A DNA stretch of 64,000 bases, taken from Rana temporaria (Eukaryota > Chordata > Amphibia > Anura > Ranidae). This document shows, one piece after another, positions 21,980 to 34,505 of this stretch (position 1 is its first letter; each line of letters opens with the position of its first letter). Under the pieces are notes generated by a model that worked only from the letters and a program-made list of their open reading frames with translations, had not been told where the DNA came from and searched no databases. Both the position numbers and the translations under genes were made by a program. The stretch is taken from assembly GCF_905171775.1 (NCBI RefSeq), contig NC_053490.1, forward strand, positions 155,130,469 to 155,194,468, written 5' to 3'.

Positions 21980-23047
21980 TTTTTTTTATTATTATTTATT
22001 TATTTTCTTTGCTGTTATTTTTCAGGTTATACTTTTTATATATTTAGTTAGTCGTGTATTGTGTTAGTCAGACTTTAATAAGTAGTAGCACCTTTAATAA
22101 TAACATACACTTGATTTTTTATATCTTGGGTGCAAAATAACATATTTCAGGTTGTCAATAAAATTGTGCTCTGTCGGTAAGTTTTGTATTTTTGTTAGTA
22201 AAATTTATTGGGGAGGTTGACAACCCTGACGCTAAGCATTGTGGAATTCAAATACTAATATGACATCACGTGATAGAAATTCTGCCTTTTTTCTTCAGTA
22301 TATTCATTATTGATTTTCTGACTATTAATTTCTTTATATCGTTTATCTACGTTTACTATAAATTAAAGTTTCAGGACTAGGGACATAACTTCACTTATAC
22401 TACCCCCCTTGCATTAGCACAACACCTACAAATAAATGTCTGGAGCTGCCCTTTTATTCTTATTGTTTATTGTTAGACATTTTATAAAAAAGTTTCGGAA
22501 AACATACTATTTATGCTGTAAAAATGTAAGTCAAGTATGGATAAATTAATATGCTGTTTATAAGATTGTATGCAGTTCCTAAATTCTCTACAGTATCAGT
22601 TGTGATTCTGAATTACTTTTGTATGATATATTGATTTTAGACAACTTTCAGCTTAAAATATGAATATAAGCCACTTTGATTTCCTCCCATTAAATTAATG
22701 TCAAAGAGTATGAATGTAAAATAGTTACGGCATAGATGTAATGTACCTATGACATTAATCTAGTCAGAATGTCCAGGTACCTTTAATTCATATTTCATAT
22801 TGGTAACCTGCCAGTAATGACATTTTCAGCTTGCTTTTATTCCGCATGACACAGTGAATATGTGTTCTGTGTCTTTTAAACAGATGAATGATGAACTAAA
22901 CATAATTTTCTTATATCAGGTGCTTTTTTATTTTATTTTTTCAGGTTGAGTGTAAATGAATGGAAGGAAAAATTAAGCTGTTTTGTGCTTATACATGGGT
23001 ATATACATATGTATTAGCACAAAACAAGTTTATTTACTGTATATATA
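21851..23047. other. AT-rich noncoding stretch
   Basis: Contains a (TA)n run at 21937-21977 and nothing else I can identify. Confidence 0.45.
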
Positions 23048-23339
23048 CAGTGCCCTTAAAAAGTATTCATACTCCTTGAAATTTTCCACATTTTGTCATG
23101 TTACAACAAACGTAAATGTATTTTATTGGGATTTTTATGTGAAAGAACAACACAAAGTAGCACATAATTGTGAAGTGAAAGGATAATGAAAAATGTTTTT
23201 CAATTTGTTTTTACAAATTAATATCTGAAAAGTGTGACGTGCATTTATATTCAGCCCCCCTAAGTCAATACTTTGTAGAACCACATTTTGCTGAAATTAC
23301 AGTGCCTAGTAGATGTAGATCAGATTTAATATCTGAGGT

Positions 23340-24205
23340 AATCCTAGTCACAGTCAGTGAAAGGCCCCTGTCTAGCATTTCTGAAAATCGTCATTTGGCT
23401 GTGAGGAGAGCTGACCCCATCTTGATAGTATAGGCCATGCATAGGTGAGGCTGTGGCTGAGGGAGACATTAACATGTCATCCAGGGTCTGTTAGAGGAGG
23501 AAGACTGTGGTGGCTGGTGATGTTGGGCCCCCTAATGATGGAAGCACTGGGGTCCCTCCACATACCTCTTCGTGCAGTTCATCCCACCAGGGAGATGAGA
23601 CTGGGATCACTGTGTGAGCCGTTTCGCGAGAAAGCCGATCGGTGGCCATCTCAGATTCCCCAGCCGTTCCTGTCAGTAAAAAGGAATGTGCTGTATGTGC
23701 CTTTCTATTGCTCCCCCCAGCTTGCAGCTGTTCCCTGGGATCGCCTGGACAGTCAGGGTCCCGTTTATGGCGATTTGGGTGGTTGTACCAGCTGCCGGGG
23801 AGTGACGATGATATGGAGCGGGACAGAGCTCTGTGTTTAAGTGGCCATTCCACAGAGCACCGCACATATGCCTGAGACCCCGGTTCTATCTCTCTCTACA
23901 CCAAAATCACACTGAAAATGGCTGCCATTGAAAAAATACTTTTATACTGCTGGGCGGTAATGAGCCATGATTGGATAAAGTCATGATGACAGTATCCAAT
24001 CATGACTCTGATAGTGCTCTGTGCCCTGATTTTCTGAAGCTTTCACTGCTTCAGCTAATCAGGGCTTGCAATGCACTGTTCAGCACCGCAATGCATTGTG
24101 GTCGGTTCGAATGATCCATTTGTTGGGCTGTTTGATGAACCTCCGAACAGCAAAAGTTCAGCCCGAAGTTATGTTCGGGCCGAACCTTTCACCCATCCCT
24201 AATCA
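23340..24205. mobile_element. nonautonomous hAT-like insertion inside the Tc1 element
   Basis: The right end reads CCGAACCTTTCACCCATCCCTA (position about 24202), similar to the hAT right end at 41037. A hairpin CCCTGATTTTCTGAAGC / GCTTCAGCTAATCAGGG lies at 24028-24066, like the one at 11801. The left boundary is not defined, and the frames at 23445-23875 have no motif. Confidence 0.4.
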
Positions 24206-24575
24206 CTATCCTACTTGATATTTTATTATGTAAATTGTATTTATTGATTTTACTTTTTTTATTATTATTCTACCTCATCATTCATTGTGTAATCGTATGT
24301 CATGTAATATATATATTTTTAACACTGCATTTACAGTACTCATATTATTTATCCAAAATATGACAAATAGAGGAATGTTTTATTTATTTTTTATTTTCTA
24401 TTATTATTTTATTTATTTTATTATTTTTACTATTTATTTTTTTAAACTTTTTATTATTCAAATATTCATTTATGTATTACTGATGTTTTTCATATGTTTT
24501 CTTTGCAATGGAATACTTTCAAAAACATATGCAAAACATGTTACATTCTATTCTATCAAAGATTTCTAGAGAAAA
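24206..24575. other. AT-rich sequence between the insertion and the Tc1 coding relic
   Basis: ATTATTTTATT-type low-complexity sequence. Nothing further can be supported. Confidence 0.4.
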
Positions 24576-25226
24576 ACATACACATCAGTGTCAGAAATCT
24601 CTGTCTCAGTTGCAGATCATGAATCCTTTAACAGGATAATGACCCAAAACACACAGTTAAAAACTCTCATGAATAGTTAGGGACAACACATTGGTCTATT
24701 TTGAAGTGGGCTTCTTAAAGCCCTTAGCGGAATCCTATTGAGCATGTATGTACATAGCTGAAACATTCACTCTGAAGAGGGGACCCTTCAAAACTGAGAC
24801 ATTTGGAACAGTTTGCTCAAGAAGACTGGGTCAAATTATTTGTTGCCAGATGCAGAAGTTTTATTGAGAGCTACAGATGTCGTATACATTTTTGGATACA
24901 AGTTTATAAACCTATTTATTCCCTTGCTCAAGTGAATCTGAGCCAATCCTCAAAAAAAAGCGTTACTGTGCAGTCCGGTGGAAAAAGGCTGATTAACTTT
25001 ATCCTAATAGTGTCAAAAATTGCCATAGCTAGATCCTGGAAGACAGCTATCATTAATTTGAACATTCTCAAAGCTGGGGGGCATGGCCGGATGTGATAAC
25101 GGCAGGATTTGTCTTCTCAGAGCTCCGGCTTTTCTCCGGTAATTTATCCTGTTTTCGGCTGCCTGATCGCTCGGTGCACATCGCGGTGGTGTTCTCAGGC
25201 TGGGGGAACTACCAAGGAACACGGAG

Positions 25227-26105
25227 ATGCCATCCTCGACCTCAAAAAAGCAGAAGGAGCAGCATATACAGCCACCGTTGGATCAGAGGCAGCTTCGCTC
25301 TCAGGGCAGCATGGCAGAGTGCAACACCGCAGGTACCTGAGGCCTCTTCTCCCCTACTACAGGAGATTGAGGTGGACACCGCAGCTATAATGGGTCCGAT
25401 CCTGAAGGCCATAGCGGCTTCTAAGACTGAGCTCATGGGTCGCATTGACTGTCTGGCGACTGAATGTAACCTCATCAGCCATGATTTGGATAAGATCAGG
25501 GGCAGGCTGACTACTGCTGAGGACCATATCTCGGAGGTTGAGGACATTTCACATACCCAGAGCTCTCAACTGGTGGAGCTGCAGGATATGGTAAGATCCC
25601 TACAGCACAGGGCAGATGACGCCGAAGATCGCTAGAGGAGGAACAACATCAGAGTGGTGGGCTTACCTGAGGGGGCAGAAGGGGTAGCCACCGCTACTTT
25701 TGCGGAGCAGTTTTTCAAGTCACTACTGGGTCTAGGTGATCTCCCTCCCACGTATATTGTAGAGCGGGCGCATAGAGTGCCTACTGCAGCCAGGCCATCA
25801 GGCGCTCCTCCACGTCCGTTCTTGGTCCGGTTCCTTAATTATAGGGACCGCGACATGCTGTTGGCGGAGGCAAGGAAGCATAAGAAGCTGAAGTTCGAAA
25901 ATGCCTGAGTTATGCTATTTCCTGATTTTTTGGCGGAGACGCAGAAGAGGCATCGCTCCTTCACTGATGTAAAAAGGCGGCTCAGGGAGAAGGAATTGAA
26001 ATACAGCATGTTGTATCCCAGCCGGCTCCGTGTGCAATATAATGGATGGGTGAAATTCTTTGAATTTCCGCAAGATGCCTGTGAATGGTTGGATCAGTCA
26101 CCGTG
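25227..26105 (+). pseudogene. L1-A ORF1 (RNA-binding chaperone) relic
   Basis: A start at 25227 gives MPSSTSKKQKEQ, then the frame shifts near 25330. The middle is a coiled coil (KTELMGRIDCLATECNLI...AEDHISEVED...RADDAEDR), then an in-frame TAG at 25633 directly before RRNNIRVVGLPEG, the start of the RRM-like domain. IVERAHRVP and PRPFLVRFLNYRDRD follow, then a TGA at 25906, then the C-terminal domain LREKELKYSMLYPSRLRVQYNG. In L1 the ORF1 protein forms trimers and binds the element RNA. Three disruptions make this copy nonfunctional. Confidence 0.8.
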
Positions 26106-26229
26106 AAGACTTACTTACCTCTGCAGTTCCTGCTCCTTTCGGATCTGATGGTTCTTAAAGTTTGTTGCGCTCCGGAATTTTTTTTTGGATTCGCTATGTG
26201 TTTTCTGCTACCAATTCCCACTAGTTTTT

Positions 26230-26400
26230 GGGTGCAATTCTACATAAGCACGATGACTGGGGCTCGGTGAGTTGTAATACAAGTTGCACCTTTATTAGCC
26301 ACACTACATGTTGTGGTCTGCTGACGTTTCAGTGGACCCCCGCTCTGTTCAAGCGATCGGTCGGCTGCACTATACCTGGAATGGACAGCCAATGGAGCTC
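26230..26400 (-). repeat. possible PLE-tail fragment in the L1-A inter-ORF region
   Basis: The minus strand reads CCACTGAAACGTCAGCAGACC and, further on, GGCTAATAAAGGTGCAACTT. A GAAACGTC string followed by AATAAA about 40 nt downstream is the order seen after the hammerhead in the PLE tails here. No CUGANGA box is present and no TSD is visible. Confidence 0.25.
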
Positions 26401-26717
26401 CTGCGATGGACAAGGATTTTCTACATCTTTATATGCCCAACTATTGTCACTTATGGTGGAACTCTCTAAGGTTTGTCTGTTACGGGGCTCAAGCTGCATA
26501 CCGGACAGTTGTTCTTTTTTTTTTTCTTTTTGTTTCGGTTTCTGGTATAACAGCAAGGGGGGGAGGTTTGTTTGACCAACACCATGGGACCTTTTTTCAC
26601 AATGCACCTTTGAACTATACTGTACATTTGTCCTCCTGTGAGGTATTTTTGCTTACCCTTTTTTTTTTCTTTGTCTAACTGTCTTGCTATTGAGATTGTG
26701 TCCTTTCAAACACTGCA

Positions 26718-29700
26718 ATGGATAGTTGTCTTGGAATGTTAGGGGTTTGAACAATAAGTTCAAGAGGGCAGTGGTGTTTCAATACCTCAAGCAGGTCAAG
26801 CCACATATTGTCCTCCTCCAGGAGACTCACCTGGAGGGCAGTAAAATTGTAGCTTTATGTAAGCACTGGATACAAAGGGCGGTTAATTCCACCTATTCTA
26901 CGTATATGCTAGAGGGGTTTCTCTCTTGATAAGTAAAGCTATCCCGTGTGTAATCCATCAGGTGTTTACTGACCTGGGGGGGTAGATATGTGGCGGTCCT
27001 CTTGGAAGTATCCGTTCATAAACTCCTGCTAGTGAATGTGTACTTGCCCCCTCCTTTTAAAGAAAAATTACTGTATGATCTATTGGTGACACTGGCCCCC
27101 TATTTACATCTCCCAACGCTTCTAATATCTAACACATACTGAGGTGAGGAGGAGATCGGAAACTATTTGCGCGGAAGGGGACAAGAATGGCAAGTTGCTG
27201 GCCAATCTTGCTGCTGAGCCGAAAACAACGGTTAGTATACCTGCGGTGAAGAGTAGGGGGGGACCCTGATTATGGATCCAGTTGAAATTCTAGAAGAATT
27301 TGTATGCTATTATTCGGCCCTATACTCGCCCATCCCTGCGTATGACCCTGCAGAGTTGGATGCGTTATTAAAAAACGTGGCCATGCCGAGACTGTTGGAC
27401 ACGGATGCTGCGTCTTTGGATGAGCCTATTTCGGTTCTGGAGATTGAGGCAGCAATGCAGGCTTTCCCTTCACAGAAGGCACCGGGGCCGGATGGTTTTC
27501 CGGTGGATTTCTACAGGACGTATAGATCACAATTGGCACCCAGGCTGAACCGGCTCTTTAAGCATTGTTGGGAGAAGGGGGCCCTGCCGGAGTCCATGAT
27601 GGAGGCCTACATGGTACTTCTATTAAAGCCAGGTAAGGATCCGCTGGAGTGTTCCTCCTATCGCCTTATTGCATTACTTATTATGGATCTGAAGATCCTT
27701 ACTAAGGTCCTGGCATTGAGGTTGGCTAGGGTTATTTCAACCCTGGTGGACATCGATCAAACAAGCTTTATGCCTGGCATGTCAACGGACACAAACTTGA
27801 GGAGGCTGTTCACGCATCTTAAATTGGACGATACTGAATTTCCGGCCAAAGTGATTGTCTCCATTGATATAGAAAAAGCATTTGATTCTGTTGATTGGAG
27901 GTACATGCATAAGGTGTTGGAGGAAATGGGGTTTGGTCCTGGTGTTCGGCAATGAATAAGACTGCTGTATGCTAGCCCCCGGACGGCTATTCAGCTCGGT
28001 TTTAAGGTATCTTCATTTTTCACAATAGGCAGAGATACTAGACAGGGGTGTCCACTCTTTCCGTTCCTATTTGCACTGATGATGGAACCCATCGCCAGGG
28101 CACTTAGATGGTCTGAGGAGGTAGGTGGGATTTGGGTCGGTTCAATCATGGAATGTGTGGCACTTTATGCAGATGACTTGCTCCTGTTCCTTAAGGATCC
28201 GGGGCTGTCGCTTAGAACAGCTTTGCTGATCTTGGACACATTTGCCTCCTTTTCGGGCTTGCGGGTGAATTGGAGCAAGTCATCTATCCTGCCTCTGGGT
28301 TCTGAGGCTCAGCTGCTACGGGATGACACGCTACCGTTGCTGTGGGTCTCATCTCTTACCTATTTGAGTGTTAAAATTACTGCTGACATTTCTGAATATA
28401 TGTTATTAAATCTCCTCTCGCTGGTGACTAGTTTGAAAGGATTCAGGCCTGGACAAACTGCCCCTTTCATTACTTGGAAGGGTTAGCCTACTTAAAATGA
28501 ATTTTTTACCTGTACTTTTATACTTTCTACGCCATTCTCCCATGTGGATCCCTAAAGCTTGTTTCACCACACTAAATGGTATAATAGGTGCTTTTATATG
28601 GTCACCGCAGTCACCTCGAATTAATATTAAAGTCCTTCAGAAGCCATGGGGACAGGGGGGTTTGGCGCTTTCGGACTGGCAGAAATATTATCTGGCGGGC
28701 CAGATGGTGTTTGCCAGGCGCTGGCTGCTGGCTGATGAGGGTGACACAGCCACTGTTCTGGAAGCGGCACTCTTGGGATCCTATGAAAGCCTGCGACTGG
28801 CCTTATATAGGGGCCCAAAATCCACCTTGCCCTTAACTGTTTCAATTAAAACCACCATCTGGGCGTGGGAGGCCGCTACCACCTTGATGTTGCCTTCTTA
28901 TTTGGGGGTTTCGCCCTCAGCTCCACTGTGGTTGAACCCAAATTTGCCGGACTTCTGCTCCCTCACGGACCCTATGATTTGGGCCTGTAGGGTTGTTAAG
29001 GTACTAGAATACATCACTAGAGAGGGTGAGCTTATTTCCTTTGACCAACTAAAAACTAGGCATGACTTGCCAAATTATTTTTCTTTCGATACCTGCAGCT
29101 GCGCCATGCCTTTCAGGCGCAGTTCGGAGATCGTAGAGTTGAATTCCTTCCATCGGCACTGGAGACTCTTTTGAAGGATGAGGATTTGCCTAAGACTTTA
29201 TCAACGGTATATAAATCCCTGTTCAAAGAAAACGCCTCTTGGGGTTTCTAGATGTAGGGAAAGGTGGTAGAGGGACATTCCAGATATTCAAGGGGAGGAC
29301 TGGGAGGACATGTGGGATCGCCCCTTCAAACACCTGGTCTCTGCTAGGGACCGTCTAATACAATTTAAGTTTCTACATCACATTTACTACACTCCTGCCA
29401 GGCTATCTCATGTTTATCCATCCACTAGTGGTCAATGTTGGAGGTGCAGGTATTCCCCGGCAGACTCAGAACATATTTTCTGGAAGTGCCCTCACATTCA
29501 AAATTTTTGGTCGGGGGTGGTGGAGTGTTTATCAGAGGTACTTAGTGTCCCAGTCCCTTTATCTGCTAGGGTTTGCCTCATTGGGCTGGTGTAGTTCCCT
29601 CCCTGGCACACCGTACTTTGCTAAATATTGGGCTGTTTTATGGCAGAAAAGCTATCCTATTGAAATGGAAAAATTCCAATGCTCCCACGCTGTAATTCTG

Positions 29701-29820
29701 GAAGGGGTTGGTCAATTCTGTAATACATATGTATAAGGCTACTTACAGGGCAAGGGGATGTGACAAAAAGTTTACACGGGTTTGGCAGGCCTGGCTGAAT
29801 TCTTTATCTACGGTGGGTTA
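26718..29820 (+). pseudogene. L1-A ORF2 (endonuclease-reverse transcriptase) relic
   Basis: The start carries the APE-type endonuclease signature SWNVRGLNNKFKRA and HIVLLQETHLEG, but the remaining endonuclease is broken and mostly deleted before 27270. The RT runs from about 27272: APGPDGFPVDFYR, VSIDIEKAFDSVDW (motif A) and, after a TGA at 27953, LYADDLLLF (motif C, YADD) around 28166. The C-terminal region continues at 28497-29174 in another frame, and the cysteine-rich end CWRCRYSPADSEHIFWKCPH is at 29427-29490. At least five stops or frame changes. Nonfunctional. Confidence 0.85.
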
Positions 29821-31284
29821 AGATTGCTAGTTTAATATAAGTAGTCAATATCCCCTTTGGGGTTTCCTGTGAATAAGGGTGTTCTGTAAAGAATTGAAGG
29901 TAACTGATATGGGAGGACAGATGATTATTATTTTTATTATTATTTTAATTATACTTCCTGGACTGTACATGGTGATTAGGTATGTGATTGTCCGGACAAG
30001 GTGGTTGGTCGGGTTTGGGGGTGGGGGGGAGTGGGGATTTAGGTTGAACTATGTTAATTTTGTTTCCGGATCGGCCCTGCGTGGCCACTGTTGGGAGGGA
30101 TATGTTTGCCTACCTTGTGGTAGGTTCAGTGGTGTGTTTGTTTTGTCTTGTTTGAAAACGTAATAAAAATAATAATAATCAAAAAAAAAAAAAACATTCT
30201 TAAAGCTAAGCTATCTTGGATCATGATCAATGAGCGTCTTTCAGCCATTTTAAATGATAAAGTAAAATAGTTTGAGAAGTCCTGGAAACCCTGGATTGGA
30301 TATCTAAATAATGAAACCAAAGATATATCCATTTAAGAACCATACATGAACTGGTGAGTTGGCACACAGTACTTTATATCTTTTACTTCTTATGGACCTT
30401 ATCTCTCTCTCCCTCTCTACTCATTTCTGTTTCTGTTTATTGTTTTGGTCTCATTGGGTCTCAATTGGACTGAACAAGATATCCATATTTCATTTTAGGA
30501 TGACATATAAACCCATCCTCATTTTATTGGATAATATATGGGACCATATATATAGGAATACAATTGACCGATTCTTGACTTCTTTATTATCTCAAATTGT
30601 GTTATTACATTTGAAGGTTATCTGCACATACAGATATTCTCATAATTCTAACATCTGTACCCATGCTTATATTTTATGTTGATCTGACTAACAGTCACCC
30701 TATTCCGTTGTTACAATTTATTTATGAAAATGAATTGACATTGTATCCAAGTTATTTGTTCTGTACTACCTTATATGTACATTCTTTCATTGAAATTCTG
30801 AATAAAAACAATGAAACAGAGAGCTTACAGATATCGCTTGTTAGCAGTGATTGCTTCTAAATGTTTTACAGCAAACTGTTAAGTTAAAGGTCCTGTACAC
30901 TTTGTCGATAACATTTTCATTTGTTTTTATATCTAAAAATTCATTCAATCAAAAATAAAAAGCAAAGTCTGATTTTTATTTTTTTTATTAAGGAATGAAC
31001 AATGATGGAAGACAATTACTTTTTTGTAGAAGTGTACCAACATTTTTGTTTATGTTGCGTATGTTTATTTTTTCCAATAAATGCATTTTCCTTAACTGAT
31101 CTTTCACAAAAACAAATATGACAAGGCTTGGTTATTGCTATTTAGAAGCAGGGGTGAATAATTGAAATAAAACTGGCCTCTAGTGCTGTATCTGTATCCT
31201 TTCTCAGTTTTTGGATCATCCAAAGAAGTACCCAGTCAGCCAATCATACTGAAAAGGGAGTTGTTGGACATTCCCATTCTGCTA

Positions 31285-31690
31285 GTCTTCACTGATGGGC
31301 ATTGATAAGGCAGCACTGATGGGCACTGATAAGGTGGCACTGATGGGCACTGACAATGGGCATTGATAGGCAGTACTGATGGGCACTGGTAGGCAGCACT
31401 GATGGGTGGCACTAATATGCAGCACTTATGGGCATTGATAGGCAGCAGTGATGGGCACTCATGGGTGGCACTGGTGGGCACTGATGGGCACTGATAGTTG
31501 ACACTGATGGGCACTGAAAGGCTGCACTGATGGGTACTTATGGGTGGCACTGATAGGCGGCACTGCTGGGCACTGATATGAGGCACTGATGGGCAATGAT
31601 AGATGGCACTGATCAGCATCACTGATGGCACTGGAAGGCTTTGGGGATGGGCACTGATTGGCAGCTGCCTGGGCACTGATTGACATTCCC
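31285..31690 (+). repeat. minisatellite of GGCACTGATGGGCACTGATA type
   Basis: Degenerate 10- to 24-bp units such as GGCACTGATGGGCACTGATA and GGCAGCACTGATG run for about 400 bp. The long repetitive minus-strand frame across it (239 residues) is an artefact of the repeat. Confidence 0.8.
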
Positions 31691-32377
31691 CTGGTGGTCT
31701 AGGGTGGCATACCTGGTGGTCCAGTGTGATGGGCATCCTTGGGGGTCCTGGTGGAATCCTTAGTGGTCCTGGGTGGGCATCCGAGGGGGGGCTGCACTGA
31801 TAAACAATCAGCACAAACCCCCTTGTCAGGAGAGCAGCCAATTGGCTCTCCTCTACTCGCATCTGGCAGACGTGAGTGAGGAAAAGCCGATTAACGGCTC
31901 TTCCTGTTTTTTTTAAGATATTTTTATTGGGTTTAACCTCTTGCCGACCACCCACCGCCGTTTTACGGTGGCAGTTCAGCTCGGCTGCGCAAAATCACGT
32001 AATATTACGTGATTTTGCTTTGCGGCCACTAGGGGCGCACGCACCGCCGGAGTTGTGCAAGCTCCCCTGCTCGCCCCTGGTGATGATGCGAGTGCCTAGC
32101 TGGCGCTATCACTGCCGGGCACCCGCGATTGCTCGTGACAGAGCAAGAACCGGGAGCTGTGTGTGTAAACACACAGCTCTCGGTTCTTTCAGGGGGAGAA
32201 ATACTGATTGTATGTTAATACAATGTATGAACAGCGATCTGTCATTTCCCCTAGTCAGTCCCACCCCCCTTCAGTTAGAACACACTTTAGGGAACATAAT
32301 TAACCCCTTGATCGCCCCCTAGTGTTAACCCCTTCCCTGACAGTGAAATTTTTACAGTAATCAATGCATTTTTATAG

Positions 32378-33000
32378 TACTTGTATAAAAGATCAAATAT
32401 ACAGAACAATAAAGTTCGAAATGAAAAACAGCGCTAAATATTGGTTATAATGTCCAATTACATAAAGTGCATTCGTTAGGTGCCGGTTTGTAAATCTTAA
32501 ATGTGCAGATAGTCCATAGTAGATCCTACACCTTTTTCCCAGACAAGTCACCACGCGTGGGGCACACTCCCCTTTGGGGTATTCACTCACCAGAAGGATA
32601 GAAAATATGGGCACTGAAAGGTATCTTTACACAGGATCTTCCGTTCCAAGATGGGGGTCAGTGAGGTTAAAACTCCATGAAAAAATACAAAAGGATGCCA
32701 AACATAGTGTGAACCCGTTTAATTTGTAAAAAAATATAAAGCAGTCCCCTCACAGAAGGATCCCCGCTCTCAATGCACGTACCGTACAGTAGATGACAAT
32801 ACACGTGTTAGGAAAGTGTGAGTAGGTTCCGACCGGTGTCCGTATCCCCAGAGATTCGATCTACACTCGAAACGCCGAATTCCTTCCTGGATAGGACGCC
32901 AGTGGAGCGCACAGATGGAGCGCACTCGTCACTTCCGGATCGCCGCTGTAGTCCCGCCCTGACCGGTTTCGTTGTCCAATCAACTTCCACAGAGGACGTC
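32378..33000 (-). mobile_element. diverged PLE-tail insertion with 7-bp TSD
   Basis: Flanked by TTTATAG (32371-32377 and 33001-33007). On the minus strand it has CTGTGGA, then a GTTG/CAAC stem, GAAACCGGTC and AGGGCGGGAC, which aligns with the hammerhead region of PLE-2 but has A6 of the core changed. Near 32540-32600 it also shares the CCACGCGTGGGGCACACTCC / CTCACCAGAAGG layout seen at 33525-33580. It is a relative of PLE-2, 623 bp, with no frame. Confidence 0.55.
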
Positions 33001-33906
33001 TTTATAGCACTGATCGCTATAAAAATGGCAATGGTCCCAAAAATATGTTAAAAGTGTCCGATGTGTCCACCATAAAAATCGCAGATTGCCGCCATTACTA
33101 TTAAAAAAAAATATTTATAAAAATGCCATAAAACTATCCCCTATTTTGTAGACGCTATAACTTTTGCGCAAACCAATCAATAAACGCTTATTGTAAAAGA
33201 TGCTAATGTCGCCCTTCCTTCAATGTTAGCATGGCTCAGCGCTTTAGGATGCAAACTTGAGATAATCCAACGACAGGCTGTTGGGTATGATAAAAATTGC
33301 AGCAGCTGCTTAAAAACGACAATATTCTAAGTAAACAGTAAAACTTAAAACTATTAAAACTTCAAGAGTCCCAATGTCTGATGTAAACTGTGGCAGCGCT
33401 ACTTCCGGACACACGTCTGGAATACTTCTATAAACCAAGTGAATATAGGGAATCAGATGATAGTGCGGATAAGATACACAAAGTAGTCCTTCAATCAGTG
33501 CTCCTTTCACCAGAGGGGGTGTTCACCACGTGGGGGGATATTAACTCCCCTTTTGGGGATGCACTCACCACAATAATGGAAAAAAAGGGCCTGGTATACA
33601 ATCCTTGTATCTCCTGGACGATGCACTCTCCACCAGTCAGTATGTTATGTGTTCATTAAAACCGCAGTCACATATAATAGAGAAACTCATATAGTGTGAT
33701 ATTGCTTAAAACATTTTATTGAGCCCCAAAAAACATCCCCTAATAAATGTGCGTACCACAATATAAAAGTGACAAGCGAAATCATAGATTATGTCAGTAC
33801 TGTGCCTGTATTCCTCTCCTGGCCGGATAGTAAAGGTACTGCTGTTGGGTTCCCTTCCTGTTCCTGGTCCCAGGGGCTGTACAGAGTATTGGGTCACTGG
33901 ATAAGC

Positions 33907-33955
33907 GTCACGCCCTGACGTTTCGTCATTGGATGACTTTTTCAGAGGGCGTGAC
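33907..33955 (-). ncRNA. decayed hammerhead region, PLE-2 left arm
   Basis: Same fold as 34457-34505 on the opposite strand, but the core box reads CUGAAAA instead of CUGAAGA, changing the invariant G8. Cleavage activity is expected to be lost. Confidence 0.6.
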
Positions 33956-34456
33956 TGTGCTTATCCATGGCCCAATATAAATCCCCATCCGTGGAGCGCA
34001 TAACTGTGCGCTAATTGGCCAGTCCCAGGCACGCGAGCGCGCCACTGTGCGCAAGCGCGCCAAGCGGCCGAAATGTATGCGCAGGAACGCAGGAGCCGCA
34101 ACCTCATTGGAGGGTGCTGGTCACCGGTGACGCGCGCGCACACGTGACCAGCACCCTCCAATGAGGTTGCGGCTCCTGCGTTCCAGGCTGGTTCTATGTC
34201 CGGAACGCGGATGGACTTTGCTTGGAACGCAGGTTACAATTGCCAGCGGAATAGCAACAGCCTCCCAGCCAGCATACAGTCTGCGCGGCAGCTAGCGCAA
34301 CCTAAAATTAGGTCCACAATAGTGGAAATATTTCTACATTTCGGCCGCTTGGCGCGCTTGCGCACAGTGGTGCTCTCACGTGCCTGGGACTGGCCAATTA
34401 GCGCACAGTTATGCGCTCCACGGATGGGGATTTATATTGGGCCATGGATAAGCACA

Positions 34457-34505
34457 GTCACGCCCTCTGAAGAAGTCATCCAATGACGAAACGTCAGGGC
34501 GTGAC
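34457..34505 (+). ncRNA. hammerhead ribozyme fold, PLE-2 right arm
   Basis: Stem I is a perfect 10-bp helix, GUCACGCCCU with AGGGCGUGAC. Core CUGAAGA (34467-34473), one extra A, stem II GUCAU / AUGAC with loop CCA, GAAA, a minimal ACGU stem III, C17 at 34495. All invariant core bases are present apart from the additional A, which also occurs in PLE-1. The stem sequences differ completely from PLE-1 while the fold is kept. Confidence 0.65.

Larger units (their letters stand above)
25076..30192 (+). mobile_element. L1-A: L1-like LINE with intact ends, inserted in L1-B
   Basis: The TSD is AACATTCTCAAAGCT (25061-25075) and AACATTCTTAAAGCT (30193-30207), one mismatch in 15. The 5' end starts GGGGGGCATGGCCGGATG; the 3' end is an A tail at about 30179-30192 after AATAAAAATAATAATAATC. 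It carries relics of both L1 ORFs. It is about 5.1 kb, shorter than a complete vertebrate L1 because most of the endonuclease is deleted. Confidence 0.8.
24879..30818 (+). mobile_element. L1-B: 5'-truncated L1-like element inserted in Tc1
   Basis: The flanks GAGAGCTACAGAT (24866-24878) and GAGAGCTTACAGAT (30819-30832) are a 13-14 bp TSD within the Tc1 transposase gene. The element has the end of an L1 ORF2 (SKIAIARSWK, then after the L1-A insertion KLSWIMINERLSAI), a 3' UTR and an AATAAAAACAATGAAACA tail. It is itself split by L1-A at 25076-30192. Confidence 0.7.
23048..31188 (+). mobile_element. Tc1/mariner-type transposon, decayed and interrupted by nested insertions
   Basis: The left end is TA followed by CAGTGCCCTTAAAAAGTATT, the classic terminal repeat of vertebrate Tc1 elements; the decayed right end ...GGGGTGAATAATT...AGTGCTG is followed by TA at 31189. 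Coding relics fit the Tc1 transposase: DNDPKHTVKN (around 24640, holding one catalytic aspartate in the family) and the C-terminal stretch near 24806-24880, which resumes at 30820 after the L1 insertions. The transposase N-terminal part is missing and its place (about 23340-24570) is taken by other repeats. Stops and indels show it is long dead. Confidence 0.75.

Noticed and set aside
31236..31955. 239-residue minus-strand frame with repeated SVPISA/QCPSVP motifs
   Set aside because: Translation of the GGCACTGATGGGCACTGATA minisatellite.
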